From contig NZ_CP022382.1 of NCBI RefSeq assembly GCF_002302565.1, positions 1 to 64,000 of the forward strand: a stretch of DNA of 64,000 bases. Reading direction: 5' to 3'. The notes under the pieces were generated by a model. That model searched no databases. It worked only from the letters and a program-made list of their open reading frames with translations, and was not told where the DNA came from. The DNA comes from Capnocytophaga canimorsus (GTDB taxonomy: Bacteria > Bacteroidota > Bacteroidia > Flavobacteriales > Flavobacteriaceae). Of the stretch, positions 56,216 to 64,000 are shown piece after piece (the stretch's first letter is position 1; each line of letters starts with the position of its first letter). The position numbers and the translations under genes were made by a program.

Positions 56216-56410
56216 ATGAATGAAATAATAGGCAATGTGGTAAAAAATGGAGCTTTTTTAATTGATAGAAAATGCTTAAATCTCACGCGTTGATTGGAAG
56301 AGGAAACAAGAGAAATGCTGCAGAACAACTTGTTTAATGTTCAAAACGATAGTTTAAAGGATGTATTTGCATTGTATTACATTTATTTTTTAAGTTCTTG
56401 GCAAAAATAA
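56216..56410 (+). pseudogene. Possible broken small gene (in-frame TGA)
   Basis: A 64-codon frame from ATG 56216 to TAA 56408, interrupted once by TGA at 56291. The pieces (MNEIIGNVVKNGAFLIDRK and LEEETREMLQNNLFNVQND) look like coding sequence, but no family is recognised. It could equally be chance. Confidence 0.2.
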
Positions 56411-56414
56411 AAAA

Positions 56415-57449
56415 CTATTTCCGTTTTGCCCAAAGTGTTTTTTTTGTTCCTGATTCTGAAATCCAAAATCCGGTTAATGTATTGTTGTTTCTTTTAAAAG
56501 TAAGGGTATTGTTTTTTGCATTATTGTCTTTTTTGTCGTATTCTCTAAAAGAAAAAGTGTTGTTTGATTGCTCTATAGGTAAAAGATGAATGCCTTTTCT
56601 GTATTTTTTGTAAGCATAAATTCCTCTGTATGAATTAAAAATCATATAAAATGGATATTTTTCAGCAATAGTACCTTCGTATAGTTGTAAATCGTTAGAG
56701 GAGTGATATTGTTTTATATCTTTTCCTCCAATAAGCACAGCTCTGCCAAAATCGTTAAGCCAATGAGTAATTTCAGAGATACTGATTTTAGTTATGGTAC
56801 TAAAACCAAATGTTTTATCGTTTTTATGGATTAAATTATAAGCATCGAAAAACAAATCCGATTCGTTGAAATAAAAATCCATTAAATTATCTTCCTTAAT
56901 ATATTGTAAGATATATTTTTGATATTCATCTGTTATTTGTGGGGCAAAATTTGCTATTCTTTGTTTGCTTACAAAGGCTTTAAAGGCTTCAAAGTCTGCT
57001 GTATTAAAGAAATCTTTTAAGTGATAAAGGTCTCCGTTTCTTGGATTAAAGTTATAATACTGATTCCAATAGTGCAATGTGTAAGAACTTGCAATTTGGT
57101 CAAAACATAACGCTACATTTCGCTCAAAATTTGAGAGAACTTCGTATTTCATAAACGACTTCCCATTAGCTGTACTATCCAATGCAATTCGTTGAAAGAT
57201 ATTGTTTTCTTTTTTATCAATAAGGAGTTCTATTTCAGATAATTGTAGTAATATATTGATTTTGCTCTCTACATACTTATCCTCACAAGAGATTATTGGA
57301 AACTCAAAATCATCATATTTATCTGATACAGGTTCTATTTTAATGAGCTGTTGAGCATATCCGTTTTCGTTATGGTAAAAAATAAATAATAAAATGATAA
57401 TTCCATATAACCTATGGTTTTTATACGATTTGAAATGATTCTTTTTCAT
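56415..57449 (-). CDS. Unknown secreted protein
   Basis: 344 residues with a basic N-terminus and hydrophobic stretch ending GYAQ, a probable signal peptide. Middle part is helical (residues about 120-230); the C-terminus (GTIAEKYPFYMIF, ENNTLTFKRNNNTLTGFWISESG-like strands) resembles beta repeats that compare a value against a printed form, as in small stand-alone lipocalin-like domains. No family recognised. AT-rich codon use suggests an accessory gene. Confidence 0.6.
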   Translation of the reverse strand: MKKNHFKSYKNHRLYGIIILLFIFYHNENGYAQQLIKIEPVSDKYDDFEFPIISCEDKYVESKINILLQLSEIELLIDKKENNIFQRIALDSTANGKSFMKYEVLSNFERNVALCFDQIASSYTLHYWNQYYNFNPRNGDLYHLKDFFNTADFEAFKAFVSKQRIANFAPQITDEYQKYILQYIKEDNLMDFYFNESDLFFDAYNLIHKNDKTFGFSTITKISISEITHWLNDFGRAVLIGGKDIKQYHSSNDLQLYEGTIAEKYPFYMIFNSYRGIYAYKKYRKGIHLLPIEQSNNTFSFREYDKKDNNAKNNTLTFKRNNNTLTGFWISESGTKKTLWAKRK

Positions 57450-57705
57450 CTTATTGACTTGTATTTATTAGATACTGATTGCTGTATGTTTATTTATCTT
57501 TTGAATTATGTAATAAAAGTATGATGATAATTTTTTAGTATTAGGCTTAATAAAATTGAAATCTGATAAATTAGGGCTTTGACTTTGCTTAAACTGATAG
57601 AAAATGTTCATTTTCTATATCATTTTTTTTAAATCACATCTATATTTTCTATTTTTAGGATAATATAATCAATTATATTGCAGATAAATAAAAAACACAA
57701 CGCTT

Positions 57706-57993
57706 TTAAGAAAAATATACCCAAAAAAACAACAAAAACAACAACGCTATACAAATACCATAGATTAAAATATTTTGTTTTAGTTGTTTTTTTCTTAATT
57801 TACTTCTGATAGCTGATTTTATACGCTCCAATTCCTCTTCGGATATTTCTTTCTCTTCAGATATTTTATCATTTACTTCTGACTTCCACCGATTGTTAGT
57901 TGTTTTATCTTTTTTGGCACGATATTTCTCACGCAAAGCATTGTTTGCATTTGTTCTTTTTATCATATCCAATACGTGTCCGCCAAAACTCAT
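57706..57993 (-). CDS. Small protein with C-terminal membrane helix
   Basis: 95 residues. N-terminus MSFGGHVLDMIKRTNANNALR is a pattern I recall from small flavobacterial hypothetical proteins; a charged coiled region with KEISEEELERIKSAIRSKLRKK follows, and one membrane helix (about 74-93) at the end. Tail-anchored topology with the bulk in the cytoplasm. Function unknown. Confidence 0.65.
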   Translation of the reverse strand: MSFGGHVLDMIKRTNANNALREKYRAKKDKTTNNRWKSEVNDKISEEKEISEEELERIKSAIRSKLRKKQLKQNILIYGICIALLFLLFFWVYFS

Positions 57994-58230
57994 AATTGCA
58001 CTTTGTTTTCCAATTGATTGCGTTAAAATAAATGATAGTTAATCAGTTAAGAAATTGATTTTTTGTATTTATTTTGATGATATTCCTTGATTTTACTCAA
58101 AAAAAATGCAATTTGACACAAGAAATAATCTATATTATGAAAAATAATACTCTTTTTTGAGTGTCATATAGAGCTAAGCTAAAGTCTATTTGTATTTAAA
58201 CTTTGACTTGGATTAGTTTGATAGAAACTA

Positions 58231-58887
58231 TTATCGTATTGCTCGTCCAAACATTTGTAAAAACTGAGGCTCATCGGAAAGAGCGTATTTTGCATAACTA
58301 TAAAGTTCACGTGTCCATTTATCTAGAGCTTCAAAGGCTTTGTTTTTGTCTTTTGTAGCTTGTTCGCTTTCATTTTTTTCCTGAGAATAAATGGCGTACA
58401 AATCTTTGGTTTGTGAGATTTCCGATTGTTTTTCAGTGATTATCTGTTGGGTGATTTTTACCCTTTCTAATGGAGTGCGTAGGGTTTCTTGCTCAGTTAA
58501 ATTCTTATAAAACAAAGTCATTTCTTCTAAAAGTGCCACGATAGACTTTGAAGGACTTCCCTTTAAGGCTAATCTTACCTTTGCTTCTTCATTATTTTTA
58601 AAAATGAGCTTTGCTTTGTTGCGATGTTCGCGATAGGATTTAGAGGTTTCATCCATTTTTTGTTTGAAATTCAGATACGCAACACGTTCTTCTTCGGTTT
58701 CTTTCTTGTTAGAACCATACTGAGCTTGAGCCTTTTCGTAAAGTGCCTTTCCTTTAGCAATTTCCGATTGAGAATAGCCATAATCGTCTAATTTCTCGGC
58801 AATTTTGCTATTATTTTCTAATGTTTCAAAAAGAACTTTAGCATTTTGAAGCATTTCTTCGTTTGTAAAATAGATTTTAGAAGCCAT
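58231..58887 (-). CDS. Unknown coiled-coil protein
   Basis: 218 residues, almost entirely helical and charged, without signal peptide or membrane segment. N-terminus MASKIYFTNEEMLQNAKVLFETL, a DDYGYSQSEIAKGKALYEKAQ segment, and heptad-like regions at 60-110 and 150-195. This pattern is seen in other flavobacterial hypothetical proteins without a known role. The frame begins 9 codons earlier; the ATG at 58887 is preferred. Followed upstream by a repeat-rich spacer. Confidence 0.6.
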   Translation of the reverse strand: MASKIYFTNEEMLQNAKVLFETLENNSKIAEKLDDYGYSQSEIAKGKALYEKAQAQYGSNKKETEEERVAYLNFKQKMDETSKSYREHRNKAKLIFKNNEEAKVRLALKGSPSKSIVALLEEMTLFYKNLTEQETLRTPLERVKITQQIITEKQSEISQTKDLYAIYSQEKNESEQATKDKNKAFEALDKWTRELYSYAKYALSDEPQFLQMFGRAIR

Positions 58888-59529
58888 AATTTTATATTTT
58901 TTATAGTTAAACAATTGTATTTTTAATTTTTTATCAAGGATTTTTATTTTAGCAAGTCACTTTTTTATTTTCCGTACTTACTTTTTAATTTTCTACTAAA
59001 ATAAGTATTCATTCCGTACTTTCTTTTGTATTTTCCGCTTTTACTTATTTATTTTTTACACTGACTTATTCTTTTTCCGCTATTGCTTTTATGTATTTTA
59101 TAATGACTTTTAATTATTTATAATTTACTACTTAGATTTTGTTACTTTATCCTTTTAACTTTATACTTTATCCTTTTAACTTTTAACTTGTGACTTGGAT
59201 TTTGTTACTTTATCCCTTTAACTTTACCCTTTATCCTTACCTCTTGCAACTTATCAGTTACTTTTGCTGTCAAAGTTAGATATTTAGGATTTATTTTCCT
59301 AATTTTTGGAAAAGATTTTTTATGGATTTTTAATTGACTATGAGAATTTTAAGAAGATGTTAGAATTTTTGCTTTTATTGAAAAAAAAATAAAATAGAAA
59401 AAATAAATAATTTTTGTGATAATAAATGAAGTTAGAGAAAAAAGTCTGTGTACTAAAGCCTTATGGTTAATGAGTTTTAACTACTTTAATCCTAATACTG
59501 AAAAGGTTTACTATTTTTCTATATCATTG
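58888..59529. other. Long AT-rich spacer with degenerate repeats
   Basis: About 640 nt without a gene. From 58940 to 59260 the plus strand is T/C-rich and built from variations of ACTTTTTATTTT and TTTTAACTTTATCC; a clear 33-nt direct repeat is listed separately. The remaining part up to 59529 is plain AT-rich DNA. Confidence 0.65.
59131..59226 (+). repeat. 33-nt imperfect direct repeat
   Basis: Copies at 59131-59163 and 59194-59226, identical at 31 of 33 positions and starting CTTAGATTTTGTTAC and CTTGGATTTTGTTAC. The start-to-start distance is 63 nt, and the 30-nt gap contains further partial copies of TTTAACTTTATAC. Confidence 0.85.
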
Positions 59530-59883
59530 TTACTTTTTATCTTCAAAGAATTCAAACCAATTGCCGTCGGGGTCTTCAAAGGTAAGTAGTTTTCCGTAAG
59601 TTTCATATCGGATAGTGCCAATAAAATGAACATTTTGGCTTTTTAGAGTTTCGTAAAGATTTTCCATATCGTCCACTTCAAACATAATCCTTGTTTTTTG
59701 TGGTTTGACTTTTCCTTTCTCGGCAGGACGTTTGAGAATAGCAAAAGAAGTCGCCCCTAAGTCAAATTCTACCCAATCTTCCTGCTGAAATTTCAGTACA
59801 AATCCCAATTTTTGAAAGAATGCTTTAGAAACTTCCAAATCGCTCACATATACCCAACAGGCGTAGATTTTTTTGATGGTCAT
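59530..59883 (-). CDS. VOC (glyoxalase/bleomycin-resistance) family protein
   Basis: 117 residues, a single vicinal-oxygen-chelate domain: ACWVYVSDLEVSKAFFQKLGFVL (in parts) at the N-terminus and GKLLTFEDPDGNWFEFFE at the C-terminus, with the latter Glu in the metal-ligand position. Substrate not predictable. Separated from prfA by a terminator. Confidence 0.85.
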   Translation of the reverse strand: MTIKKIYACWVYVSDLEVSKAFFQKLGFVLKFQQEDWVEFDLGATSFAILKRPAEKGKVKPQKTRIMFEVDDMENLYETLKSQNVHFIGTIRYETYGKLLTFEDPDGNWFEFFEDKK

Positions 59884-59951
59884 TTTGGTTTATTTTTAAA
59901 TTAACTTAATGTATTTCTTTGTCGCTACGATACTTTTGAGAGCATACAAAA

Positions 59952-59983
59952 AATCCATTCAACTAAATGTCGTTGAATGGATT
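59952..59983 (-). terminator. Terminator of prfA
   Basis: Perfect 12-base stem AATCCATTCAAC/GTTGAATGGATT with an eight-base loop; T-run on the minus strand. Confidence 0.8.
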
Positions 59984-60015
59984 ATATTTTAATACACACA
60001 GAAAAACATCGGCGA

Positions 60016-61089
60016 TTAAAACATATCGTTTTCTTTGAGTTTTTCGGTGTTTTCGGCAAGTTGTAGCTCGTCGATAAGGCGTTGTACATCGCCGTTGATT
60101 ACATTTTGCAAATCGTAAAGCGTCAGCCCGATGCGGTGGTCAGTTACACGTCCTTGCGGATAGTTATACGTACGGATTTTAGCACTTCTGTCCCCACTGG
60201 AAACCATACTTTTGCGTCGTGCCGAATCTTCTTCCATCTTTTTAGCCAATTCCATCTCGTACAAACGCGAACGCAACACTTTCAAAGCCTTATCCAAGTT
60301 TTTATGCTGTGATTTTTCGTCTTGGCAGCGTACTTCAATCCCTGTGGGAATGTGTTGCAACTGAATGGCGGAATACGTAGTGTTCACCGACTGCCCTCCA
60401 GGTCCTGTTGAGGTCGTTCTGATGATTTTAACGTCTGCCATATCTAATTCCACGTCAAATTCTTCTGCTTCAGGCAATACCATCACAGTCGCCGCCGAAG
60501 TATGCACTCGTCCTTGTGTTTCCGTTTGCGGAACACGTTGCACGCGATGTACTCCAGCCTCAAACTTGAGCGTTCCGTACACATTATCGCCCGTAACTTC
60601 AAAGATGATTTCTTTATATCCGCCCGAAGTTCCTTCGTTGTAATCCATTACAGATGTGTTCCATCCTTTTGATTGACAATATTTTGTGTACATACGATAC
60701 AGATCCCCTGCGAAGATAGAAGCCTCATCACCTCCCGTTCCCGCACGGATTTCCATTACGGCATTTTTGGCATCTTCGGGGTCTTTGGGGATAAGCATAA
60801 AGCGGATTTCTTCTTCCAATTGAGGAAGTTTTTCTTTGGCTTCATCCAATTGCATTTTTGCCATTTCCACCATTTCGGCATCGGTTTCATTGGCGATAAT
60901 TTCCTCAGCCTCACTAATGTTTGAAGTTACAATGATGTATTCCTCTCGCTTATCGATAAGTTCTTTGAGGTCTTTATATTCTTTATTTAACTGAATGTAT
61001 CGCTTTTGGTCAGAAATAACATCAGGCTGAATAATCAAGTCTGAAATTTCGTCGAATCGTTGTTTTACAATGTTTAATCTGTCAAGCAT
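60016..61089 (-). CDS. prfA: Peptide chain release factor 1
   Basis: 357 residues, full length. The GGQ motif is in [11 protein letters not shown], the tripeptide stop-codon recognition site is the PxT form (RVPQTETQG, where E. coli RF1 has PAT), as usual for RF1 recognising UAA and UAG. No frameshift site or unusual feature. A minus-strand TATTTTTG (61127-61134) is a candidate -7 box. Confidence 0.97.
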   Translation of the reverse strand: MLDRLNIVKQRFDEISDLIIQPDVISDQKRYIQLNKEYKDLKELIDKREEYIIVTSNISEAEEIIANETDAEMVEMAKMQLDEAKEKLPQLEEEIRFMLIPKDPEDAKNAVMEIRAGTGGDEASIFAGDLYRMYTKYCQSKGWNTSVMDYNEGTSGGYKEIIFEVTGDNVYGTLKFEAGVHRVQRVPQTETQGRVHTSAATVMVLPEAEEFDVELDMADVKIIRTTSTGPGGQSVNTTYSAIQLQHIPTGIEVRCQDEKSQHKNLDKALKVLRSRLYEMELAKKMEEDSARRKSMVSSGDRSAKIRTYNYPQGRVTDHRIGLTLYDLQNVINGDVQRLIDELQLAENTEKLKENDMF

Positions 61090-61158
61090 TTTTTGAAATT
61101 GAATAGTTTCTTTTGAAAATTGGTTGCAAAAATAGTAAAAAGAATCATTTTTGAGTGC

Positions 61159-61755
61159 TTAATTCCCCATATCACGCTCTAATTGCTTGATTTCAGTCAA
61201 GTGTTGTATGATTTTATTAACATTTTCGAGCTTATCTACCTCAATAGGAATAGCTACTTTTACATATTCCCATTTGATAATCAGGTTTACTTTGTTTTCC
61301 GTCATATCTTCGAAGGAATATTCCAAGCGTTCTTGCAATGTTTTTTGAGTTTCAACAGGGACTTTAATCTCAATAGCATTTTCATTAGGGTCATAACTAT
61401 AAGCACCCCAAGCATCGGCGTCATAGTTTAAAACGACAGTCCATTCTTTCTCTTGTGGGGTAATAAAAATGGCGTAAGTTCCTGCTTTTGTTGGTTTTCC
61501 TCCGAAAAGTACATCTTGCCCAAATTTGATGCTGGTTGCTTCATTGGCTCCAGCACGCCATATTTTTCCGTAAGGGACTAATTCGCCAAAAATTTTTCGT
61601 TCGCGAACTCCAGGTCGGCTATAATCTACAGAAATACTGGTTATTGAAAACTGTTGTGTAACGGTTTGTCGCGGACTTGCCATTGGGTATTTATAGTTTT
61701 GTGCGGTAATTATCCAAGTGGAGCACAAGGCAAAAAAAGTAAAGTAAAATTTCAT
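61159..61755 (-). CDS. DUF2911 family secreted protein
   Basis: 198 residues. Signal peptide ending ITAQN; then the DUF2911 domain: MASPRQTVTQQFSITSISVDYSRPGVRERKIFG (in parts), GKIWRAGANEATSIKFGQDV and GTYAIFITPQEKEWTVVLN. A periplasmic or surface protein of unknown role, widespread in Bacteroidota. Confidence 0.88.
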   Translation of the reverse strand: MKFYFTFFALCSTWIITAQNYKYPMASPRQTVTQQFSITSISVDYSRPGVRERKIFGELVPYGKIWRAGANEATSIKFGQDVLFGGKPTKAGTYAIFITPQEKEWTVVLNYDADAWGAYSYDPNENAIEIKVPVETQKTLQERLEYSFEDMTENKVNLIIKWEYVKVAIPIEVDKLENVNKIIQHLTEIKQLERDMGN

Positions 61756-61848
61756 AAACTATGATTTTAGGGTTAAGTTTTTTTAATGATTTTTCGAGAA
61801 AATACGCTTTCTTTTGTATTGGTTCGTTGGTTCTTTTCTTAAATCAGA

Positions 61849-62568
61849 TTATTCAAAGGTAAGATTTATCAAAAAACCTCTTGATTTAATGCTGTTTAGG
61901 TTGCCTGTCCAATTGCTGTTAGGGTCACGGTCAGGAATCAGTTCGTTTTGCAAAGAGAATAGCCCCCTAATGGAAGGTGACATTCTAAAATAAGGCGTGT
62001 AAATATCTAGTCCTAAGCCTAATTCGTAAAAGAAAATGTGTTTTTTTACTCGAAAACGGCGTTCGGAATTATCCACACTAAGTCCTTGATTACTACTTAG
62101 ATTGATTGTTGCTGAAGCTCCTATAGTAGCGTAGGGTTTGAAGTTGTACCAGCGTTCGGAACTGAATTTCAGTAACAAAGGAATGTAGATGTAGGTGGAT
62201 TTAACCTGACGTAAAAAATTTCTTTTTCCTTCTATTCCAGGAAAGGTTAAATCTTTTTGGTTATAAACCAGTCCGGGCTCAAAACGAAGGTTTACATATT
62301 TTATCAGTCTTAAATCGCCACTAAGTCCCACATTAAAGCCCCAATTTTTTTCGATACCTACTTCTTTATTGAAGTTAGATGAATAATTCAAATCTTTATA
62401 GTCGAATTTGAAATCGAACCTATTTATCCCAAAGTAATATCCCCATTGTACATTTTTTTCATCGAAATGCTCCAAATTATACAAAGGCTCTTTGCGTTGC
62501 CCCCAAAGACTTGAAGCTCCTGCCCAACCTAAGCACAATAATGTTATAAAAAACGTATGTATTTTCAT
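61849..62568 (-). CDS. porT: Type IX secretion system outer-membrane barrel PorT
   Basis: 239 residues: signal peptide (ends SLWGQ), then a small outer-membrane beta-barrel with WGYYFGINRFDFKFDYK, NLRFEPGLVYNQKDLTF and, at the C-terminus, RGFLINLTFE ending in Phe-Glu. This pattern is that of PorT (SprT), needed for T9SS function. Location directly beside ubiE, 21 nt apart and same strand, is the arrangement I recall from other Flavobacteria. A generic PorT-like porin remains an alternative. Confidence 0.75.
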   Translation of the reverse strand: MKIHTFFITLLCLGWAGASSLWGQRKEPLYNLEHFDEKNVQWGYYFGINRFDFKFDYKDLNYSSNFNKEVGIEKNWGFNVGLSGDLRLIKYVNLRFEPGLVYNQKDLTFPGIEGKRNFLRQVKSTYIYIPLLLKFSSERWYNFKPYATIGASATINLSSNQGLSVDNSERRFRVKKHIFFYELGLGLDIYTPYFRMSPSIRGLFSLQNELIPDRDPNSNWTGNLNSIKSRGFLINLTFE

Positions 62569-62589
62569 TGCTTTCTACCGAAATTAATT

Positions 62590-63330
62590 TTATCCCTTTT
62601 TATTACCTACGTAAATAGTAGCTACTCCGCCTAATGTTTGCGGAAAGTAATTGGTTTTTTGATATCCTACGTGCTCTAAAATGGCTTTGAATTTTTTACC
62701 ATAGGGGAAAGAAGAAGCCGACTCGGAAAGGTAGGAGTATGCTGATTTATCTTTTGAAAAAAGTTTTCCGATAGTGGGCATCAGGAACTTGGTATATAAG
62801 TAATATCCTTGTCGGAAAGGGAATTTTTCAGGGACAGAAGTTTCTAGAACTACTAACTTTCCGCCAGGGCGCATAACTCGATAAATTTCAGATAGTCCCT
62901 TTTCCAAATTTTCAAAATTTCGCACCCCGAAAGCCACAGTTACGGCATCGAAAGTATCATCATCAAAAGGTAAATTTTCGCTATCGCCGTGCATCAGCTC
63001 GATGCGATGTGTCAGATTTTTTTTACTGATTTTTTCTTTTCCTACAGCGAGCATACCTTCAGAAATGTCTAATCCTACAACCTTTACCTCTGGAATTTGA
63101 GTTAGAGCGATAGCCAAGTCGCCAGTTCCAGTAGCTACATCAAGCACCTTTTTAGGGGTAATTTGAGCCACTTTTTCAACCACTATCTTTCGCCATTTTA
63201 TATCGGAGCCCAACGAAATGACACGGTTCAATCCGTCATAATTGCCCGATATGTTATTGAACATTTGCCTAACTTGAGTTTTTTTTCCTTTATCAGAGTC
63301 TTTATAAGGAGTGATGTTATTTTTGGTCAT
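62590..63330 (-). CDS. ubiE: Demethylmenaquinone methyltransferase (UbiE/MenG)
   Basis: 246 residues. SAM-dependent methyltransferase that makes menaquinone from demethylmenaquinone. RQMFNNISGNYDGLNRVISLGSD is the typical start (in parts), the SAM-binding motif is VLDVATGTGDLAI, then AFGVRNFENLEKGLSEIYRVM and the C-terminal YFPQTLGGVATIYVG. The frame extends to 63366, but a minus-strand TATCTTTG (63354-63361) lies there; the ATG at 63330 is chosen. Confidence 0.95.
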   Translation of the reverse strand: MTKNNITPYKDSDKGKKTQVRQMFNNISGNYDGLNRVISLGSDIKWRKIVVEKVAQITPKKVLDVATGTGDLAIALTQIPEVKVVGLDISEGMLAVGKEKISKKNLTHRIELMHGDSENLPFDDDTFDAVTVAFGVRNFENLEKGLSEIYRVMRPGGKLVVLETSVPEKFPFRQGYYLYTKFLMPTIGKLFSKDKSAYSYLSESASSFPYGKKFKAILEHVGYQKTNYFPQTLGGVATIYVGNKKG

Positions 63331-63659
63331 AAAAATACGCTTGTTATTTTTTGCAAAGATAAACATTTAGTGTAAAAATCAGTGATTTATTAAGATTACT
63401 TTCAATTAGGTGTTTCGTGCTTTTCGTGTTTTTGTTTTGTAATCAAAAAAATTAACATTCTTTTGTATTTAATTATTTTTATTGTTGATTATATTTTTAT
63501 TTGTTTTTTTATTAGTTAAAAAAATATATTCTGTTTAATATTTTTAGAATATTTTTTAACTTTATTTCATTAGGATTAAAATATTTGCTCATTATGTTTT
63601 TGGTCTTTTAAAAAATAATTTGATATTTGTAACGGACTAATTCAAAAACGTATATGATA
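63331..63659. other. Intergenic region between divergent ubiE and SusC-type gene
   Basis: About 330 nt, very AT-rich and without an open frame. Contains the candidate -7 box for ubiE and a promoter for the SusC-type gene. No other element recognised. Confidence 0.6.
63599..63629 (+). promoter_or_regulatory. Promoter for SusC-type gene
   Basis: TTTG 63599-63602, 19 nt spacer, GATATTTG 63622-63629 (first base differs from TAnnTTTG), about 30 nt before the start codon. Confidence 0.55.
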
Positions 63660-64000
63660 ATGAGAATGAAATTAACAGCAATTGTGATTCTTTTCTTTGT
63701 AGCGTTGAGTTTTTCTTTTGCTCAAGAAAAGACGATTTTTGGTGTGATTAAAGACAATTCAGGTATTCCTCTTGCAGGTGCTAATGTTCTGGTAAAAGGG
63801 ACAACCGTTGGTGTGGAAGCTGATTTTGATGGAAATTACACCATACAGGCAAAAGAAGGAGCAGTTTTGCAATTTTCTTTTGTAGGTTTTGTAACCAAAT
63901 CTGTCAAAGTAACGGGGAACTCAAAAAGTTTAAAGATAGATGTGGTAATGCAGGAAGATACTCAACAATTGGATGATGTTGTTGTGGTTGCTTACGGAAC
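63660..64000 (+). CDS. SusC/RagA-type TonB-dependent receptor (N-terminal part only)
   Basis: About 113 residues before the window ends. Signal peptide (ends SFAQ), a carboxypeptidase-regulatory-like domain (GVIKDNSGIPLAGANVLVKG, FVGFVTKSVKV) and the start of the plug domain with the SusC signature DDVVVVAYG. SusC-type receptors import glycan oligomers or peptides, normally with a SusD lipoprotein gene downstream. ATG at 63654, 63660 and 63666 are all in frame; 63660 is chosen without strong evidence. Confidence 0.9.
   Translation, partial: MRMKLTAIVILFFVALSFSFAQEKTIFGVIKDNSGIPLAGANVLVKGTTVGVEADFDGNYTIQAKEGAVLQFSFVGFVTKSVKVTGNSKSLKIDVVMQEDTQQLDDVVVVAYG

Noticed and set aside
62069..62077. 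TTATCCACA, a perfect DnaA box match
   Set aside because: Single copy inside the porT coding region, with no cluster or AT-rich unwinding element around it; the near match TTATCCACG at 18810 is also isolated. Not an origin.

Overview
The window looks like chromosomal DNA of a Bacteroidota, family Flavobacteriaceae, most probably a Capnocytophaga-like oral commensal. The reasons are an AT-rich genome, promoters of the Bacteroidota type (TTG or TTTG, then 18 to 23 nt, then TAnnTTTG), type IX secretion parts (PorT, a PorP/SprF-like protein, a type B C-terminal sorting domain), a SusC-type receptor, an HmuY/HmuR-like haem pair, a fused SecDF and a Na+-translocating NADH:quinone reductase. The genus is an inference; no rRNA, tRNA, CRISPR array, prophage or intact insertion sequence was seen.

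Layout. 1-7254: a dnaA whose 5' end lies outside the window, a low-molecular-weight tyrosine phosphatase and an RsmI-like methylase in a row; then anmK with a sodium:solute symporter on the minus strand, pyrF and manA. 7491-16859: an Ig-like lipoprotein, a TlpA-type lipoprotein, secDF, lpdA, and an unknown gene with twelve AACGC repeats at its 5' end, which is the best candidate for a phase-variable locus. 16932-20437: a secreted metzincin protease with thrombospondin type 3 repeats and a type IX sorting domain, next to its probable SprF-like partner. 20727-28836: nusB, yajC, a phosphohexomutase, an MsbA-like ABC exporter, an ECF sigma factor with two linked envelope genes, and three small lipoproteins. 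29169-31981: haem uptake (TonB receptor, HmuY-like lipoprotein, a 38-residue FeoB-associated Cys-rich protein). 32015-34432: an EF-G paralogue without the catalytic histidine and a decayed transposase fragment.

34514-38108 is a tight run of lgt, a membrane protein, a DUF192 protein, idi and murQ. 38233-48500 holds an M60 (mucinase-type) peptidase, a soluble Aer-type PAS protein, fumC, a GH29 fucosidase behind an acyl-ACP thioesterase, and a MalY/PatB aminotransferase. 48720-55538 is the nqrABCDEF operon with a suppressor-of-fused (SUFU) gene inserted between nqrA and nqrB. 55608-59529 is less conserved, with unknown small genes and a repeat-rich AT-rich spacer. 59530-63330 carries a VOC protein, prfA, a DUF2911 protein, porT and ubiE/menG on the minus strand. 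A SusC-type receptor gene runs off the right edge.

Together the genes suggest a host-associated, glycan- and haem-scavenging bacterium: M60 peptidase and fucosidase for mucin-type glycoproteins, HmuR/HmuY for haem, AnmK and MurQ for recycled or scavenged aminosugars, T9SS for secretion, and Na+-NQR with fumarase and lipoamide dehydrogenase for energy metabolism. Many genes have internal, promoter-supported start codons, so several starts given here are shorter than the longest possible reading frame.
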